This document shows positions 8,031-14,894 of a stretch of DNA of 14,894 nucleotides, piece after piece. The translations under genes were made by a program, and so were the position numbers. Within the stretch, counting starts at the first letter, position 1, and each line of letters opens with the position of its first letter. The stretch covers positions 1 through 14,894 of the forward strand of contig JBBSOW010000074.1 in NCBI GenBank assembly GCA_038259365.1, written 5' to 3'. The DNA is from JBBSOW01 sp038259365 (GTDB lineage: Bacteria; Actinomycetota; Actinomycetes; Propionibacteriales; Propionibacteriaceae). The notes beneath the pieces were generated by a model. It worked only from the letters and a program-made list of their open reading frames with translations. It ran no database searches and was not told the DNA's origin.

Positions 8031-8074
8031 CATGCGGCAGGCCCCGGTCCTTTCGGACCGGGGCCTGCCGCATG
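8031..8074 (+). terminator. Perfect 20-bp inverted repeat, probable bidirectional terminator
   Basis: Positions 8031-8050 and 8055-8074 are exact reverse complements (20 bp) around the loop TTTC, starting 37 nt after the tuf stop. A smaller stem, GAGGC/GCCTC (8011-8025), comes just before it. No T-run follows on either strand, as is common for actinobacterial terminators. It lies between two converging units (tuf and treY-ppk2), so it could stop both. Confidence 0.8.
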
Positions 8075-8340
8075 CTCGAGGGGTCAGCGCCTGGTTCCAA
8101 CCTCAGTCCCTGGGCCGGTGGCGCGCGAATTGGGCCGCGAGAGAACTCCACGACCGAGGTTGGAACCTCAACAATCTCAAGATTCTCCGGGCGAGTGAGT
8201 CGGGGGACGGTCGGCGCGGCAAGCTCCTGCCCGGCGGGCTCCTCGCCACGTGTCACCACCATGACCGTTGCCTCGGCGCCACCGGAGCCACAGCGGTGGC
8301 TGGCGAACTCCATCCGACACCCCGGGGGCGACGGGTCCGC
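8075..8340. repeat. Non-coding convergent spacer with 12-nt inverted repeat arms
   Basis: With the terminator, the gene-free stretch runs from 7994 to 8340. GGTTCCAACCTC (8093-8104) and GAGGTTGGAACC (8156-8167) are exact reverse complements separated by 51 nt. The right copy continues to 8169 as GAGGTT-GG-AACCTC, itself a near-perfect palindrome. A minus-strand open frame crosses here (start 8313), but it runs through the terminator into antisense tuf and resembles nothing I know. I see no RNA gene. Confidence 0.45.
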
Positions 8341-9177
8341 CTACTTCCTCTTCGAGCCCTTACCCTTGTCCTTTTCCACCTCGGCGGAGTGGTCGGGCAC
8401 CTCGTGCTGCAGGCTGCGCGAAGGGCGCTGGTACCCGGTGGAGGCGGGCCGCTCGGGCAGCTCCAGGGTCTCGTGGGGCACCTTGGAGTAGGGGACCTGG
8501 GAGAGCAGATGGGCGATGCAGTTGATCCGTGCGCGCCGCTTGTCCTCGGCCTCGACGATGTTCCACGGGGAATCCTCCAGATCGGTGTGCACGAGCATCT
8601 CGTCGCGCGCGCGGGAGTAGTCCTCCCAGCGGGTGAGCGATTCCAGGTCGGTGGGAGAGAGCTTCCAATGCCGCATCGGATCCTCGGCGCGGGAGCGGAA
8701 GCGCTTCATCTGTTCGGAGTCCGAGACCGAGAACCAGTACTTGATCAAGATGATGCCATCCTCGATGAGCATCCGCTCGAAGATGGGGCACTGGTGCAAG
8801 AAGCGCTTGTACTCCGCGGGTGTGCAATAACCCATGACCCGCTCGACGCCCGCCCGGTTGTACCAGGAGCGGTCGAACAAGACGATCTCACCGGCGGCGG
8901 GTAATTCTTCGACGTAGCGCTGGAAGTACCACTGGCTGCGTTGCCGCTCGGTGGGCGTCGGCAACGCGACGACGCGAGCGATCCGGGCGTTCAGGTACTC
9001 GGTGATCCGCTTGATCGTGCCGCCCTTGCCGGCGGCGTCGCGTCCCTCGAACAGCAACACCACGCGCTTGCCGTTGGCCTTGACCCATTCCTGCATCTCT
9101 ACGAGCTCGGCCTGCAGCCGCAGCAGTTCCGCCTCGTAGAGGGCCTTGTCCATCCGCTTGCGCTTGTTCTTTGCCAT
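8341..9177 (-). CDS. ppk2: Polyphosphate kinase 2
   Basis: PPK2 enzymes transfer phosphate between inorganic polyphosphate and nucleotides, usually phosphorylating GDP or ADP from polyphosphate. The 278-residue product has the one-domain PPK2 layout. Walker A is EGRDAAGKGG (44-53), the TPTERQRSQWYFQRYVEELP block follows (74-93), and Walker B is FDRSWYNRAGVERVMGYC (101-118). The lid region follows with KRFRSRAEDPMRHWKLS around 178-194. This matches class I (nucleoside diphosphate kinase type). A class II or III specificity cannot be excluded by eye. The N-terminus is very basic (MAKNKRKRMDK) and the C-terminus ends in a Lys-rich tail (EKDKGKGSKRK), both plausible polyanion contacts. It starts 16 nt after treY on the same strand without a strong ribosome site, so the two are probably co-transcribed. 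Confidence 0.93.
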   Translation of the reverse strand: MAKNKRKRMDKALYEAELLRLQAELVEMQEWVKANGKRVVLLFEGRDAAGKGGTIKRITEYLNARIARVVALPTPTERQRSQWYFQRYVEELPAAGEIVLFDRSWYNRAGVERVMGYCTPAEYKRFLHQCPIFERMLIEDGIILIKYWFSVSDSEQMKRFRSRAEDPMRHWKLSPTDLESLTRWEDYSRARDEMLVHTDLEDSPWNIVEAEDKRRARINCIAHLLSQVPYSKVPHETLELPERPASTGYQRPSRSLQHEVPDHSAEVEKDKGKGSKRK

Positions 9178-9193
9178 GGCGCTCAGCCTAAAC

Positions 9194-11503
9194 TCACCCG
9201 TCGCGCCGACGACGGGTGGCCCAGACTGCGTTGTCCAGCGGTGTGAGGAGCGCGACGGGGTAGCGGTCGAGGATCCCCGCGACCGACACGTCCGTGACCT
9301 CGCGGCCCGTCAGTTGATCGTGCCAGCTTCCGTCGAGCTCGATCCGGGTCTCGCCCCAACCGCCGCGGTCGGCCAGGCCGACCGGCAACCGCGTGGCCAG
9401 CGTGATGGCGCCACCACGATCGAAGGCGATCAGGTGCTCGGCCGCCGCGCCGATCACCGGAACCTCGGCGTAGCGGTCGAAGGGCAGGAAGTTACGCAGC
9501 CGCAGCGCCTGTCGGGTGACCCACAGCTTGGCCACCCCCGTCTCGTCGAGGGCGGGGCTTTGTTCGTTCAGCAGCGATCGGCGCAGCTCGAAGTCCACGG
9601 GGCGACGGTTGTCGGGATCGACGAGCGAGTAGTCGAACAGCTCGGTGCCCTGGTAGACGTCGGGGATCCCGGGCATGGTCAGCTGCACCAGCTTGGCGGA
9701 GAGGGCGTTGCTCCAGGTCGGCTCCCGCAGCGCGGCGTCGAGGCGGCGCCAATCCGCGTTCAACCCGGGATCGTCGTAGGCCGCGTCGACCGCGGCGTGC
9801 ACGGACGCCTCGAAGGCCTCGTTCTGCTCGGTCCAGGTGGTGTCGACGGCGGCCTCGCGCATGGCCTTCTCGGCGTAATCGTGCAGTCGTTCGCGCTCGA
9901 CGGGGCCGACGCCGAGGAGGGTCTGGGCCAGGAAGTAGCCGAATTGGGGGTTGGGAATGGCGGTGTGCGAGGCAAAGGCCGCGGCGAACACGGCCCACCG
10001 CCCGGGGATCTCGGGCAACACCGCCAGCCGCGCCCGGACGTCCTCGGAACGCTTGGTGTCGTGGGTGGACAGCGCGGTCATCGATTGGGGCAGCCGGTCC
10101 TGTCGTCGCCGCTGAAGATCGTGGAAGCCGGCGAGGCCACTGCCGAACGCCGCCAGGTTGCCGCCCACCTCGTTGAGCCCGATGAGGCGGGCGTAACGGT
10201 AGAAGGCGGTGTCCTCGACGCCCTTGGCCATGACGGCGCCGGTGAGCTGTTGCAGGCGTTGGGCCACCTCGTCGCCGGCATCGTGGAGCCGCGGGGCGAG
10301 GGCGTCGAGGGTCTCGGCGAGGTCCGGCCGCGCGGCGCGCGCCTTGGCGAGGGCCTCGTCGAGCAGCTCGACCCCGTCGGGGAGGTAGGAGCGGTAGACC
10401 TCGAACCGGGTCGCCAGCACCCCCAGCGCCTCGACGACCGCGGCGGCGTCGAGTTCTGGAGTCAACCGGGCCATCCGCGCCCGCTCGGCCCGAAACAGCG
10501 TGTCCACGCACAGGGCCTTGCCGATGCGGACGTGCTCGTGCGCGTCGCGCTCGTCGCCGGTCCGTTCCACGTACAGGGCCGTCATGGCCGCCTCGGCTCC
10601 CGCGTCGACGAACAGGTTGTTGACCTCGGTCATGGCGTCGTAACCGCTGGTGCCCTCGATCGGCCAGTCGGGCAGCTCCTCGCCGGGCTCGAGGATCTTC
10701 TCCCCGATCAGCCATTGCCCGGGCGCCATCTCGCGGAGCCGCTCGAAGTACTCCCCGGGATCGACGAGACCGTCGGGGTGGTCGACGCGCAACCCGACGA
10801 CCTGCCCCGCCCGCACCATCTCCCGGGTGCGGGCGTGCGTGGCGGCGAAGACCGCAGGATCCTCCACCCGGACCCCCGCCAGGGTGGTGACGGCGAAGAA
10901 GCGCCGGTAGTTCAGCTCGGAGTCGCCGCGTCGCCAATCCATGAGGCGGTAGTGCTGGCGCTCGTGCACCAGGACCGCGTCGTCGGCGTCGTCGTCCGCG
11001 GTTCCCGGTGCCACGGGGAAGCGGTGCCCGTAGTAGCGCAGCTCCGGGTTGGCGCGGCTGCGGTCCAGGGTGAGCCGATCGACATCGTCGGGACCGCCGA
11101 GGATGGGGATCGTGATCGGCAGGTTGGCCCACTCCACGTCGTACCAGGAGGCGAACGCCGAATCGGGGCCGTGGGTCAGCACGTCCCACCAGGACGGGTT
11201 CTGCGCCGGGGCGTCGATGCCCAGGTGGTTGGGCACGATGTCGACGACGACGCCCAACCCCGCCCTCTCGGCGGCCTCGACCAGGTGTCGCCAACCGGCT
11301 TCGCCGCCACGGGCGGTATCGATCGCGGTGGGGTCGCTCACGTCGTAACCGTGCGCCGAGCCTTCTACGGAGGCCAGCACGGGGGATAGATAGACCGCGC
11401 CGATCCCCAGGTCGGCCAGGTAGTCACACACCCGGGCGGCGTCGTCGAGGGTGAAGCTGTCGCGAACCTGCAACCGGTAGGTGGAGGTGGGGATCGATGT
11501 CAC
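9194..11503 (-). CDS. treY: Maltooligosyl trehalose synthase
   Basis: TreY (GH13 family) converts the reducing-end alpha-1,4 bond of maltooligosaccharides to alpha,alpha-1,1, giving maltooligosyl trehalose. TreZ then cleaves this to trehalose. From the GTG at 11503 the product is 769 residues, the family size. It begins TSIPTSTYRLQVRDSFTLDDA, the conserved TreY start. GH13 catalytic regions are visible: DIVPNHLG (D88, N92, H93), GLRVDHPDGL with the nucleophile Asp241, LIGEKIL with the acid/base Glu268, and STHDTKRSEDVRARL with His481-Asp482. Also present are GTSGYDAMTEVNNLFVD and MPGIPDVYQGTE. A frame extension to 11557 is rejected because it lacks homology and overlaps the next gene. TAGGGT 7 nt before the GTG suggests a nearly leaderless transcript. 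Neither treZ nor treX is next to it, which is unusual, since they are commonly clustered. Confidence 0.94.
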   Translation of the reverse strand: MTSIPTSTYRLQVRDSFTLDDAARVCDYLADLGIGAVYLSPVLASVEGSAHGYDVSDPTAIDTARGGEAGWRHLVEAAERAGLGVVVDIVPNHLGIDAPAQNPSWWDVLTHGPDSAFASWYDVEWANLPITIPILGGPDDVDRLTLDRSRANPELRYYGHRFPVAPGTADDDADDAVLVHERQHYRLMDWRRGDSELNYRRFFAVTTLAGVRVEDPAVFAATHARTREMVRAGQVVGLRVDHPDGLVDPGEYFERLREMAPGQWLIGEKILEPGEELPDWPIEGTSGYDAMTEVNNLFVDAGAEAAMTALYVERTGDERDAHEHVRIGKALCVDTLFRAERARMARLTPELDAAAVVEALGVLATRFEVYRSYLPDGVELLDEALAKARAARPDLAETLDALAPRLHDAGDEVAQRLQQLTGAVMAKGVEDTAFYRYARLIGLNEVGGNLAAFGSGLAGFHDLQRRRQDRLPQSMTALSTHDTKRSEDVRARLAVLPEIPGRWAVFAAAFASHTAIPNPQFGYFLAQTLLGVGPVERERLHDYAEKAMREAAVDTTWTEQNEAFEASVHAAVDAAYDDPGLNADWRRLDAALREPTWSNALSAKLVQLTMPGIPDVYQGTELFDYSLVDPDNRRPVDFELRRSLLNEQSPALDETGVAKLWVTRQALRLRNFLPFDRYAEVPVIGAAAEHLIAFDRGGAITLATRLPVGLADRGGWGETRIELDGSWHDQLTGREVTDVSVAGILDRYPVALLTPLDNAVWATRRRRDG

Positions 11504-11532
11504 GTGCCTAACCCTAGCGGCGAGCCGGGTGG

Positions 11533-11844
11533 CTAGAATCCCTGTTCCCTCAACCACCCCAGCAGCTGGTCCTCGCGATCCGTGGCGCGAGCGCGCGTCC
11601 AGGGGCCCAGCTCGCGCGAGTCGACGAGGAGCCCGTCGCGGAGGTAGATCACCCGGTCACCGCGAGCCGCACAGGCGGGGTCGTGGGCCGTTTGGAACTG
11701 CGGTATCAACGAGGGGTCGCTCAGGCGGTACTCGGCGATGATCTCGGGGTTGCCCCCACCAGAACTCGCCAGCCTCGCCAGCTCGCTCTCCGCTACGAGA
11801 AACCTCCGCACGGTGGGATAGTACTCGCGCAAACCCGGCAGCAC
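11533..11844 (-). pseudogene. Remnant carrying the C-terminal tail of an ABC transporter ATPase
   Basis: The last 50 or so codons (11533-11691) read TAHDPACAARGDRVIYLRDG, then LVDSRELGPW and a final REDQLLGWLREQGF. This is the switch-His region and C-terminal tail of a MacB/LolD-type ABC ATPase. Everything before the switch His (Walker A, signature, Walker B) is missing. The preceding stretch, from the possible GTG at 11844, contains DVLPGLREYYPTVRRFLVAE and EIIAEYRLSDPSLIPQFQ, which I do not recognise. The homology breaks immediately before TAHD, which points to a recombination junction near 11691. The frame continues upstream to 12063, but there it overlaps the deaminase gene out of frame. 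An expressed small protein is possible but unlikely. Confidence 0.5.
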
Positions 11845-11902
11845 GTCAGCGGCCGCGGCGAAGCCACCAGCCGATGCCTCCCCCCTCGAAGCGCCGAGTC
11901 TG

Positions 11903-12298
11903 CTATCCCGCGTTTCTTCGGTAGGTGTGCGGCAGTAGCTCCGACGCGTTGAGCACGCGGAGGCCCTCGGGAGTGGGCACGATGACGCGAATGCTCGGAT
12001 AGTAGTCGGCAAAGATCTGCCGGTCGCGACCGCAGGGCGACAAGACTCCACGGCCGTCGTCACCGACCGCGACGATCGTCTGGGGGTGACGCGCGCCTGC
12101 CCCGCGGGCCGCGGCTAGTGCGCTCAACTCCGCGCACGGGCCACCGGTGAAGTGGCGGAGGTTCAGGCCGAGGTGAACCACGCCGTGCTCGTCGACCACC
12201 GCGGCCGCGACGGTGTGCACGTCGGCATCGCCGTGCGCGTCGATCGCCCTCTCGGCGGCAGCGATGGCGTCGAGTTCCTTGTCAGTCACCATCTCCAT
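11903..12298 (-). CDS. Blasticidin-S-deaminase-like cytidine deaminase family protein
   Basis: The product is 131 residues, the same size as fungal/Bacillus blasticidin-S deaminase, and collinear with it: GGPCAELSALAAA (53-65), AVGDDGRGVLSPCGRDRQ (77-94), YYPSIRVIV (99-107) and ELLPHTY (120-126). In this fold, CxE plus PCxxC bind zinc and activate water to deaminate a cytosine-type base. Cys55, the catalytic Glu57 and Cys89 are present. The third zinc ligand, normally Cys, is Asp92 here (codon GAC), a two-base change from TGC, so a single sequencing error is unlikely. The protein could use Asp as a ligand, act on a different base, or be inactive. I chose the ATG at 12298 over 12292 because a -10-like motif lies exactly one promoter spacing before it. 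Substrate unknown; blasticidin resistance should not be assumed. Confidence 0.8.
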   Translation of the reverse strand: MEMVTDKELDAIAAAERAIDAHGDADVHTVAAAVVDEHGVVHLGLNLRHFTGGPCAELSALAAARGAGARHPQTIVAVGDDGRGVLSPCGRDRQIFADYYPSIRVIVPTPEGLRVLNASELLPHTYRRNAG

Positions 12299-12302
12299 CG
12301 CG

Positions 12303-12317
12303 CCAGCGTATAGCTGG
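12303..12317 (-). promoter_or_regulatory. Possible leaderless promoter and inverted repeat before the deaminase gene
   Basis: On the minus strand TACGCT (12305-12310) fits TANNNT and lies 6 nt before the ATG at 12298. Transcription would then begin at the A of the start codon, a common leaderless arrangement in Actinomycetota. The hexamer lies inside CCAGC-TATAC-GCTGG, a perfect 5-bp inverted repeat that could bind a repressor. No good -35 is present, and there is no ribosome site. A short tandem CTATGG repeat lies at 12322-12335. Confidence 0.35.
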
Positions 12318-12392
12318 GGACCTATGGCTATGGCTGGGCGCCCGATCCGACGTGCGGCCGCGGTAACGCCCCGTTGATCAGCCGCTGCCGAA

Positions 12393-13805
12393 TCAGTCGA
12401 CGACGATGGCCTCGCCGGAGCGGCGGGGATCGGCGCCCATACCGCGGACCGACGCGGCGCTGACGCCGCCGAAGTAGGGCAGGGGTGTCTCGGTCTCGAA
12501 GAGCGTGTTTCCCTGCTCGCGTAGCGCGGTCAACACCTCGGGGGAAAAGCCCGGCTCGAGCCGGACGACGTCGCGGGGGAGCGCCGCCAGGCGGGGAAGC
12601 TCGATGGCGGTCTGGGGATCCATGCCCCGCAGCATTCGGATCAGGGTTTGCACCAGGGCGGGGCGGATCCGCGAACCTCCGGCGGCACCGGCCGCCGCGA
12701 GGAGCCGAAGCTGGTCGTCCAACACCACCAGGGGCGACATCATCGAGTGGATGCGCTCACCGGGAGAAAGCTCGTGGCGCTGCAACTCCCCCTCGCCGAG
12801 CATCGAGTTCAGGTGCACCCCGTAACCGGGCACGTACAGCGTCGAGCCCAACCCGAGGCTCACGGTGATCACGCAGGCGTTCTGCCGTTCGTCGACGGCC
12901 ACGAGGTTGGTCGTCTCCGCGTGCTTGGGAAAGGCGCGCAGCGCGGCGGCCAGGTCGAGGGCCGCCTGGGGGTTCGTCGTCGGATCGGAATCGACCCCGG
13001 ACGCGGCGACGAGGGTGCCCAGCACGTCGTCGAGGTCGTCCCCCCGGGCGTGTACGGTGACCGGCCCGTCGATCGAGTCCAGCCGCACCGTTCTCGGCCG
13101 GGTTTCCAGCACCCGGTAGGCGTCGAGATCGGCCTGACTGAGCCCGCCGCCATCGGCGCTGACCGCGAGCATGGCGTCGGCGAAATCGCCACGGTAGAAC
13201 GAGTCGGGGGCGTCGATGAGGGTCTGGAACGCTCGCCAGTGATCGGGGTGAAACAGGGGGTCACCGGCCTGCAGGAAGCCTCCGCCGGCGCGGGTGAACA
13301 CCCGCTCGCCCTCGCCGACGCTCATCGCGGCGGCGACGGCCGGCAACAGTTCGGCGTGCGCCTTGGGAAACGGAGTGCCGTAGGAGGCCACCAAGGCGGG
13401 CTGCACCAGATCGGGCCATGGCAGCCGACCCCAGCGCTGCCACAGGTGCCTGGCCCCGGCAGGCACGCCGGGCACCGCAACGGTGGCGGCGCCGATGTCG
13501 TAGGGCATCGCCTGACCGCCCAGAAAAACCTCGATGGGGCTGCCCTGACCGGGTTGTCGTTCGCCAAGACCGGGCATGGCGACGAAGAAGTCGACGCTGG
13601 TGACCTCACGCGCTTCGGCGTCGTAGACGGTGGCGAACCCGCCACCCGACAGTCCGGTGAACAACGTTTCCGCCGCACAGGCGACCAGCAGCATCGAGAC
13701 GGCGGCGTCGATGGCGGTTCCGCCGCGGCGCAGCGCCGAGGCGCCGGCCGCAGCCGTCACCGGGTGGGCGGCCGCCACGCCATTCGTTACCTGCACAGGC
13801 GACAT
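12393..13805 (-). CDS. Gamma-glutamyltransferase-like Ntn hydrolase
   Basis: Members of this family self-cleave before a Thr that becomes the N-terminal nucleophile, and typically transfer or hydrolyse gamma-glutamyl groups (glutathione and analogues). The 470-residue product shows the family frame: AAAHPVTAAAGASALRRGGTAIDAA (10-34), TGLSGGGF (50-57), ATVAVPGVPAG (107-117), then the processing site AETTNLVAVD with Thr298, LNSML (332-336), SMMSP (354-358) and AAGAAGGSRI (371-380). It is shorter than the usual 540-580 residues and has no signal peptide, so it is probably cytoplasmic. By eye, several residues that bind the gamma-glutamyl group in E. coli GGT differ: Arg of DFRExAP is Phe (DFFVAMP), the Asp after LNN is missing, and one Ser of SSMSP is Met. 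The substrate may therefore not be a gamma-glutamyl compound. The TTH motif is TTN here. Confidence 0.85.
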   Translation of the reverse strand: MSPVQVTNGVAAAHPVTAAAGASALRRGGTAIDAAVSMLLVACAAETLFTGLSGGGFATVYDAEAREVTSVDFFVAMPGLGERQPGQGSPIEVFLGGQAMPYDIGAATVAVPGVPAGARHLWQRWGRLPWPDLVQPALVASYGTPFPKAHAELLPAVAAAMSVGEGERVFTRAGGGFLQAGDPLFHPDHWRAFQTLIDAPDSFYRGDFADAMLAVSADGGGLSQADLDAYRVLETRPRTVRLDSIDGPVTVHARGDDLDDVLGTLVAASGVDSDPTTNPQAALDLAAALRAFPKHAETTNLVAVDERQNACVITVSLGLGSTLYVPGYGVHLNSMLGEGELQRHELSPGERIHSMMSPLVVLDDQLRLLAAAGAAGGSRIRPALVQTLIRMLRGMDPQTAIELPRLAALPRDVVRLEPGFSPEVLTALREQGNTLFETETPLPYFGGVSAASVRGMGADPRRSGEAIVVD

Positions 13806-14173
13806 CCTAGGTCAAGGAAGGATTTCGGGGCCGAGTGTCCGCCGGTGGGTAGCGGCCCCCAGCCCGGTGACGCGTTTCGCGTTGGGAACCCCAAACGTTT
13901 CCTGGCCGACCGGCCCAGTGTGATGGTGTGCCCTCGTGAAGTTCCGCCAATCTTGGTCGACGGCCCGAGGTACGTCTGGCCAACAGTGGTGGTCGCCTTT
14001 ACGCCCTGCTCGGAGACGCGCAGCCACGGTCGAGTTCGGGTCTCTGGGGGTGGTCGGGGACGGTTTGGTCGGATCTGTTGCCGACGCCGTGTCTCGGGCT
14101 GAAGCGGTCGTGGATACTACTGGGTGTGGGCTCTCGATTCCTCACCTCGCCCCGGTTTGAGAGGTCAGCGTAG
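13806..14173. other. Divergent intergenic region between the GGT-like gene and the permease
   Basis: These 368 nt separate two genes pointing away from each other and should hold both promoters. Visible elements are an imperfect hairpin at 13880-13897 (CGTTGGG with CCC-AA-CG, one A bulged) that overlaps the palindrome AAACGTTT (13893-13900), a possible operator. GATACT (14113-14118) is a fair -10 for the permease but lacks a good -35. Open frames here, such as one at 13936-14160 (+), have no recognisable homology or ribosome site. I see no RNA gene. Confidence 0.3.
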
Positions 14174-14894
14174 GTGTTGAACCGGGCACGATGGGAGCGG
14201 TTACCTCCGCTGTGGCTGTTCGCCATCGTCGGCGGGGTCGCAGTCGTGGTTGCGGGGGTGCTACCGGTTGAAGAGGCAGCGCATACCCTCGAGCGAGTAG
14301 GCCCGGTTCTTGCTTTCGTGGTCCTAGTGACGGTGTTGGCCGAGCTTTCCGCCGCTGCGGGGGTCTTCGACGCGGCCGCCGATTCGGCTGCCCGGCTGGC
14401 CGGGGGGCGGACGTGGTTGCTGTTCCTGCTCTTGGTCGGCCTGGCAACCGCGAGCACGATCTTGTTGAGCTTAGACACAACCGCAGTCCTGTTGACGCCC
14501 GTGGTGCTCTCGATATGTGTCCAGTTGCAATTGCCGCCCCTGCCGTTCGCGATGTCGACGGTTTGGTTGGCGAACACCGCGAGTTTGCTATTGCCGGTCT
14601 CGAATGTCACCAATCTGCTCGCGTTGCGTTCGCTCGGCTTGAGCACCCCGCAGTTCGCTGCCCGGATGGCCGCACCTGCGACGGTCTCCATCCTGCTGAC
14701 GACCGCTGTGCTTGTCGGCTTACACCACCGCCAGTTGCGGGGGACCTACCAGCCTCCGCTGCCCCCTCAAGTGCAGGACGGCTGGCTGTTCGGTCTTTGC
14801 ACGGCTGCGATTGCCACCTTTGTCGGGCTAGTCCTGGTCGGCGTCGATCCTCCGATCGCGTCGGGGGTCAGCGCGACGATGGCAACCGCGGCCT
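14174..14894 (+). CDS. ArsB/SLC13-type anion permease, 3' truncated by window edge
   Basis: The first 240 residues are a polytopic membrane protein of the ion transporter superfamily that includes ArsB (arsenite efflux) and SLC13/CitT permeases. Hydrophobic segments run at about 11-32, 44-68, 80-98 and 104-118, with more following. The diagnostic motifs are TILLSLDTTAVLLTPVVL (95-112) and the discontinuous-helix block ANTASLLLPVSNVTNLL (133-149). The start is the GTG at 14174: an in-frame TAG lies immediately before it (14171-14173), and GAGAGGT at 14159-14165 is a good ribosome site 8 nt upstream. The gene uses three TTA leucine codons (14201, 14471, 14720) and many TTG codons, unlike the neighbouring genes. 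No arsR or arsC is visible in the window, so arsenite export is only one possibility; the substrate is undetermined. Confidence 0.8.
   Translation, partial: MLNRARWERLPPLWLFAIVGGVAVVVAGVLPVEEAAHTLERVGPVLAFVVLVTVLAELSAAAGVFDAAADSAARLAGGRTWLLFLLLVGLATASTILLSLDTTAVLLTPVVLSICVQLQLPPLPFAMSTVWLANTASLLLPVSNVTNLLALRSLGLSTPQFAARMAAPATVSILLTTAVLVGLHHRQLRGTYQPPLPPQVQDGWLFGLCTAAIATFVGLVLVGVDPPIASGVSATMATAA

Noticed and set aside
9146..11389. 747-residue open frame antisense to treY
   Set aside because: treY has all catalytic motifs on the minus strand; the plus-strand frame is low-complexity shadow sequence without homology.
11811..11844. Similarity of REYYPTVRRFLVAE in the remnant to ADYYPSIRVIV of the adjacent deaminase, as a possible partial duplication
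   Set aside because: The match is short and no zinc motif precedes it; not enough to claim duplication.
12648..14102. 484-residue open frame antisense to the GGT-like gene
   Set aside because: Shadow of a well-supported minus-strand gene; Gly/Arg/His-rich and without a domain.

Overview
The window is high-GC, gene-dense DNA with many GTG starts. The S12, S7, EF-G and EF-Tu sequences are clearly actinobacterial. They lean towards Propionibacteriales, but that placement comes from memory of the families, not from a search. I see no rRNA, tRNA, CRISPR array, insertion sequence or prophage gene.

Layout. Positions 1-3208 (+) hold the 3' end of a molybdate-type ABC ATPase (modC), an AraC-family regulator, a YiiM-like MOSC protein, and an MscS channel fragment that lacks its membrane helices and overlaps the MOSC stop. 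Positions 3183-7993 (+) are a complete str operon: rpsL-rpsG-fusA-tuf. It has a good sigma-70-type promoter whose -10 hexamer sits on the stop codon of the MscS fragment, a leader of about 177 nt, and a structured 272-nt fusA-tuf spacer. A perfect 20-bp inverted repeat at 8031-8074 closes the operon. Positions 8341-11503 (-) are a probable treY-ppk2 operon (maltooligosyl trehalose synthase and polyphosphate kinase 2), which converges on tuf. Positions 11533-13805 (-) hold a remnant of an ABC ATPase, a blasticidin-S-deaminase-like protein with an altered zinc site, and a small gamma-glutamyltransferase-like protein. After a 368-nt divergent spacer, an ArsB/SLC13-type permease (+) runs off the right edge. 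It carries three TTA codons.

How it fits together. The translation operon is the conserved core. It is unusual that neither rpoB-rpoC (usually upstream) nor rpsJ and the S10 cluster (usually downstream) flanks it, so the operon appears to have been moved or separated. The surroundings are accessory: storage and stress metabolism (trehalose, polyphosphate), a detoxification-type MOSC protein, a nucleoside-deaminase-like enzyme, and two gene remnants that mark past rearrangements.

I did not find a convincing new multi-gene system. The points most worth a second look are the isolated str operon with its promoter embedded in a gene remnant, the tandem hairpins before tuf, the Cys-to-Asp change in the deaminase zinc site, and the GGT-like protein that keeps its catalytic Thr but appears to lose substrate-binding residues.
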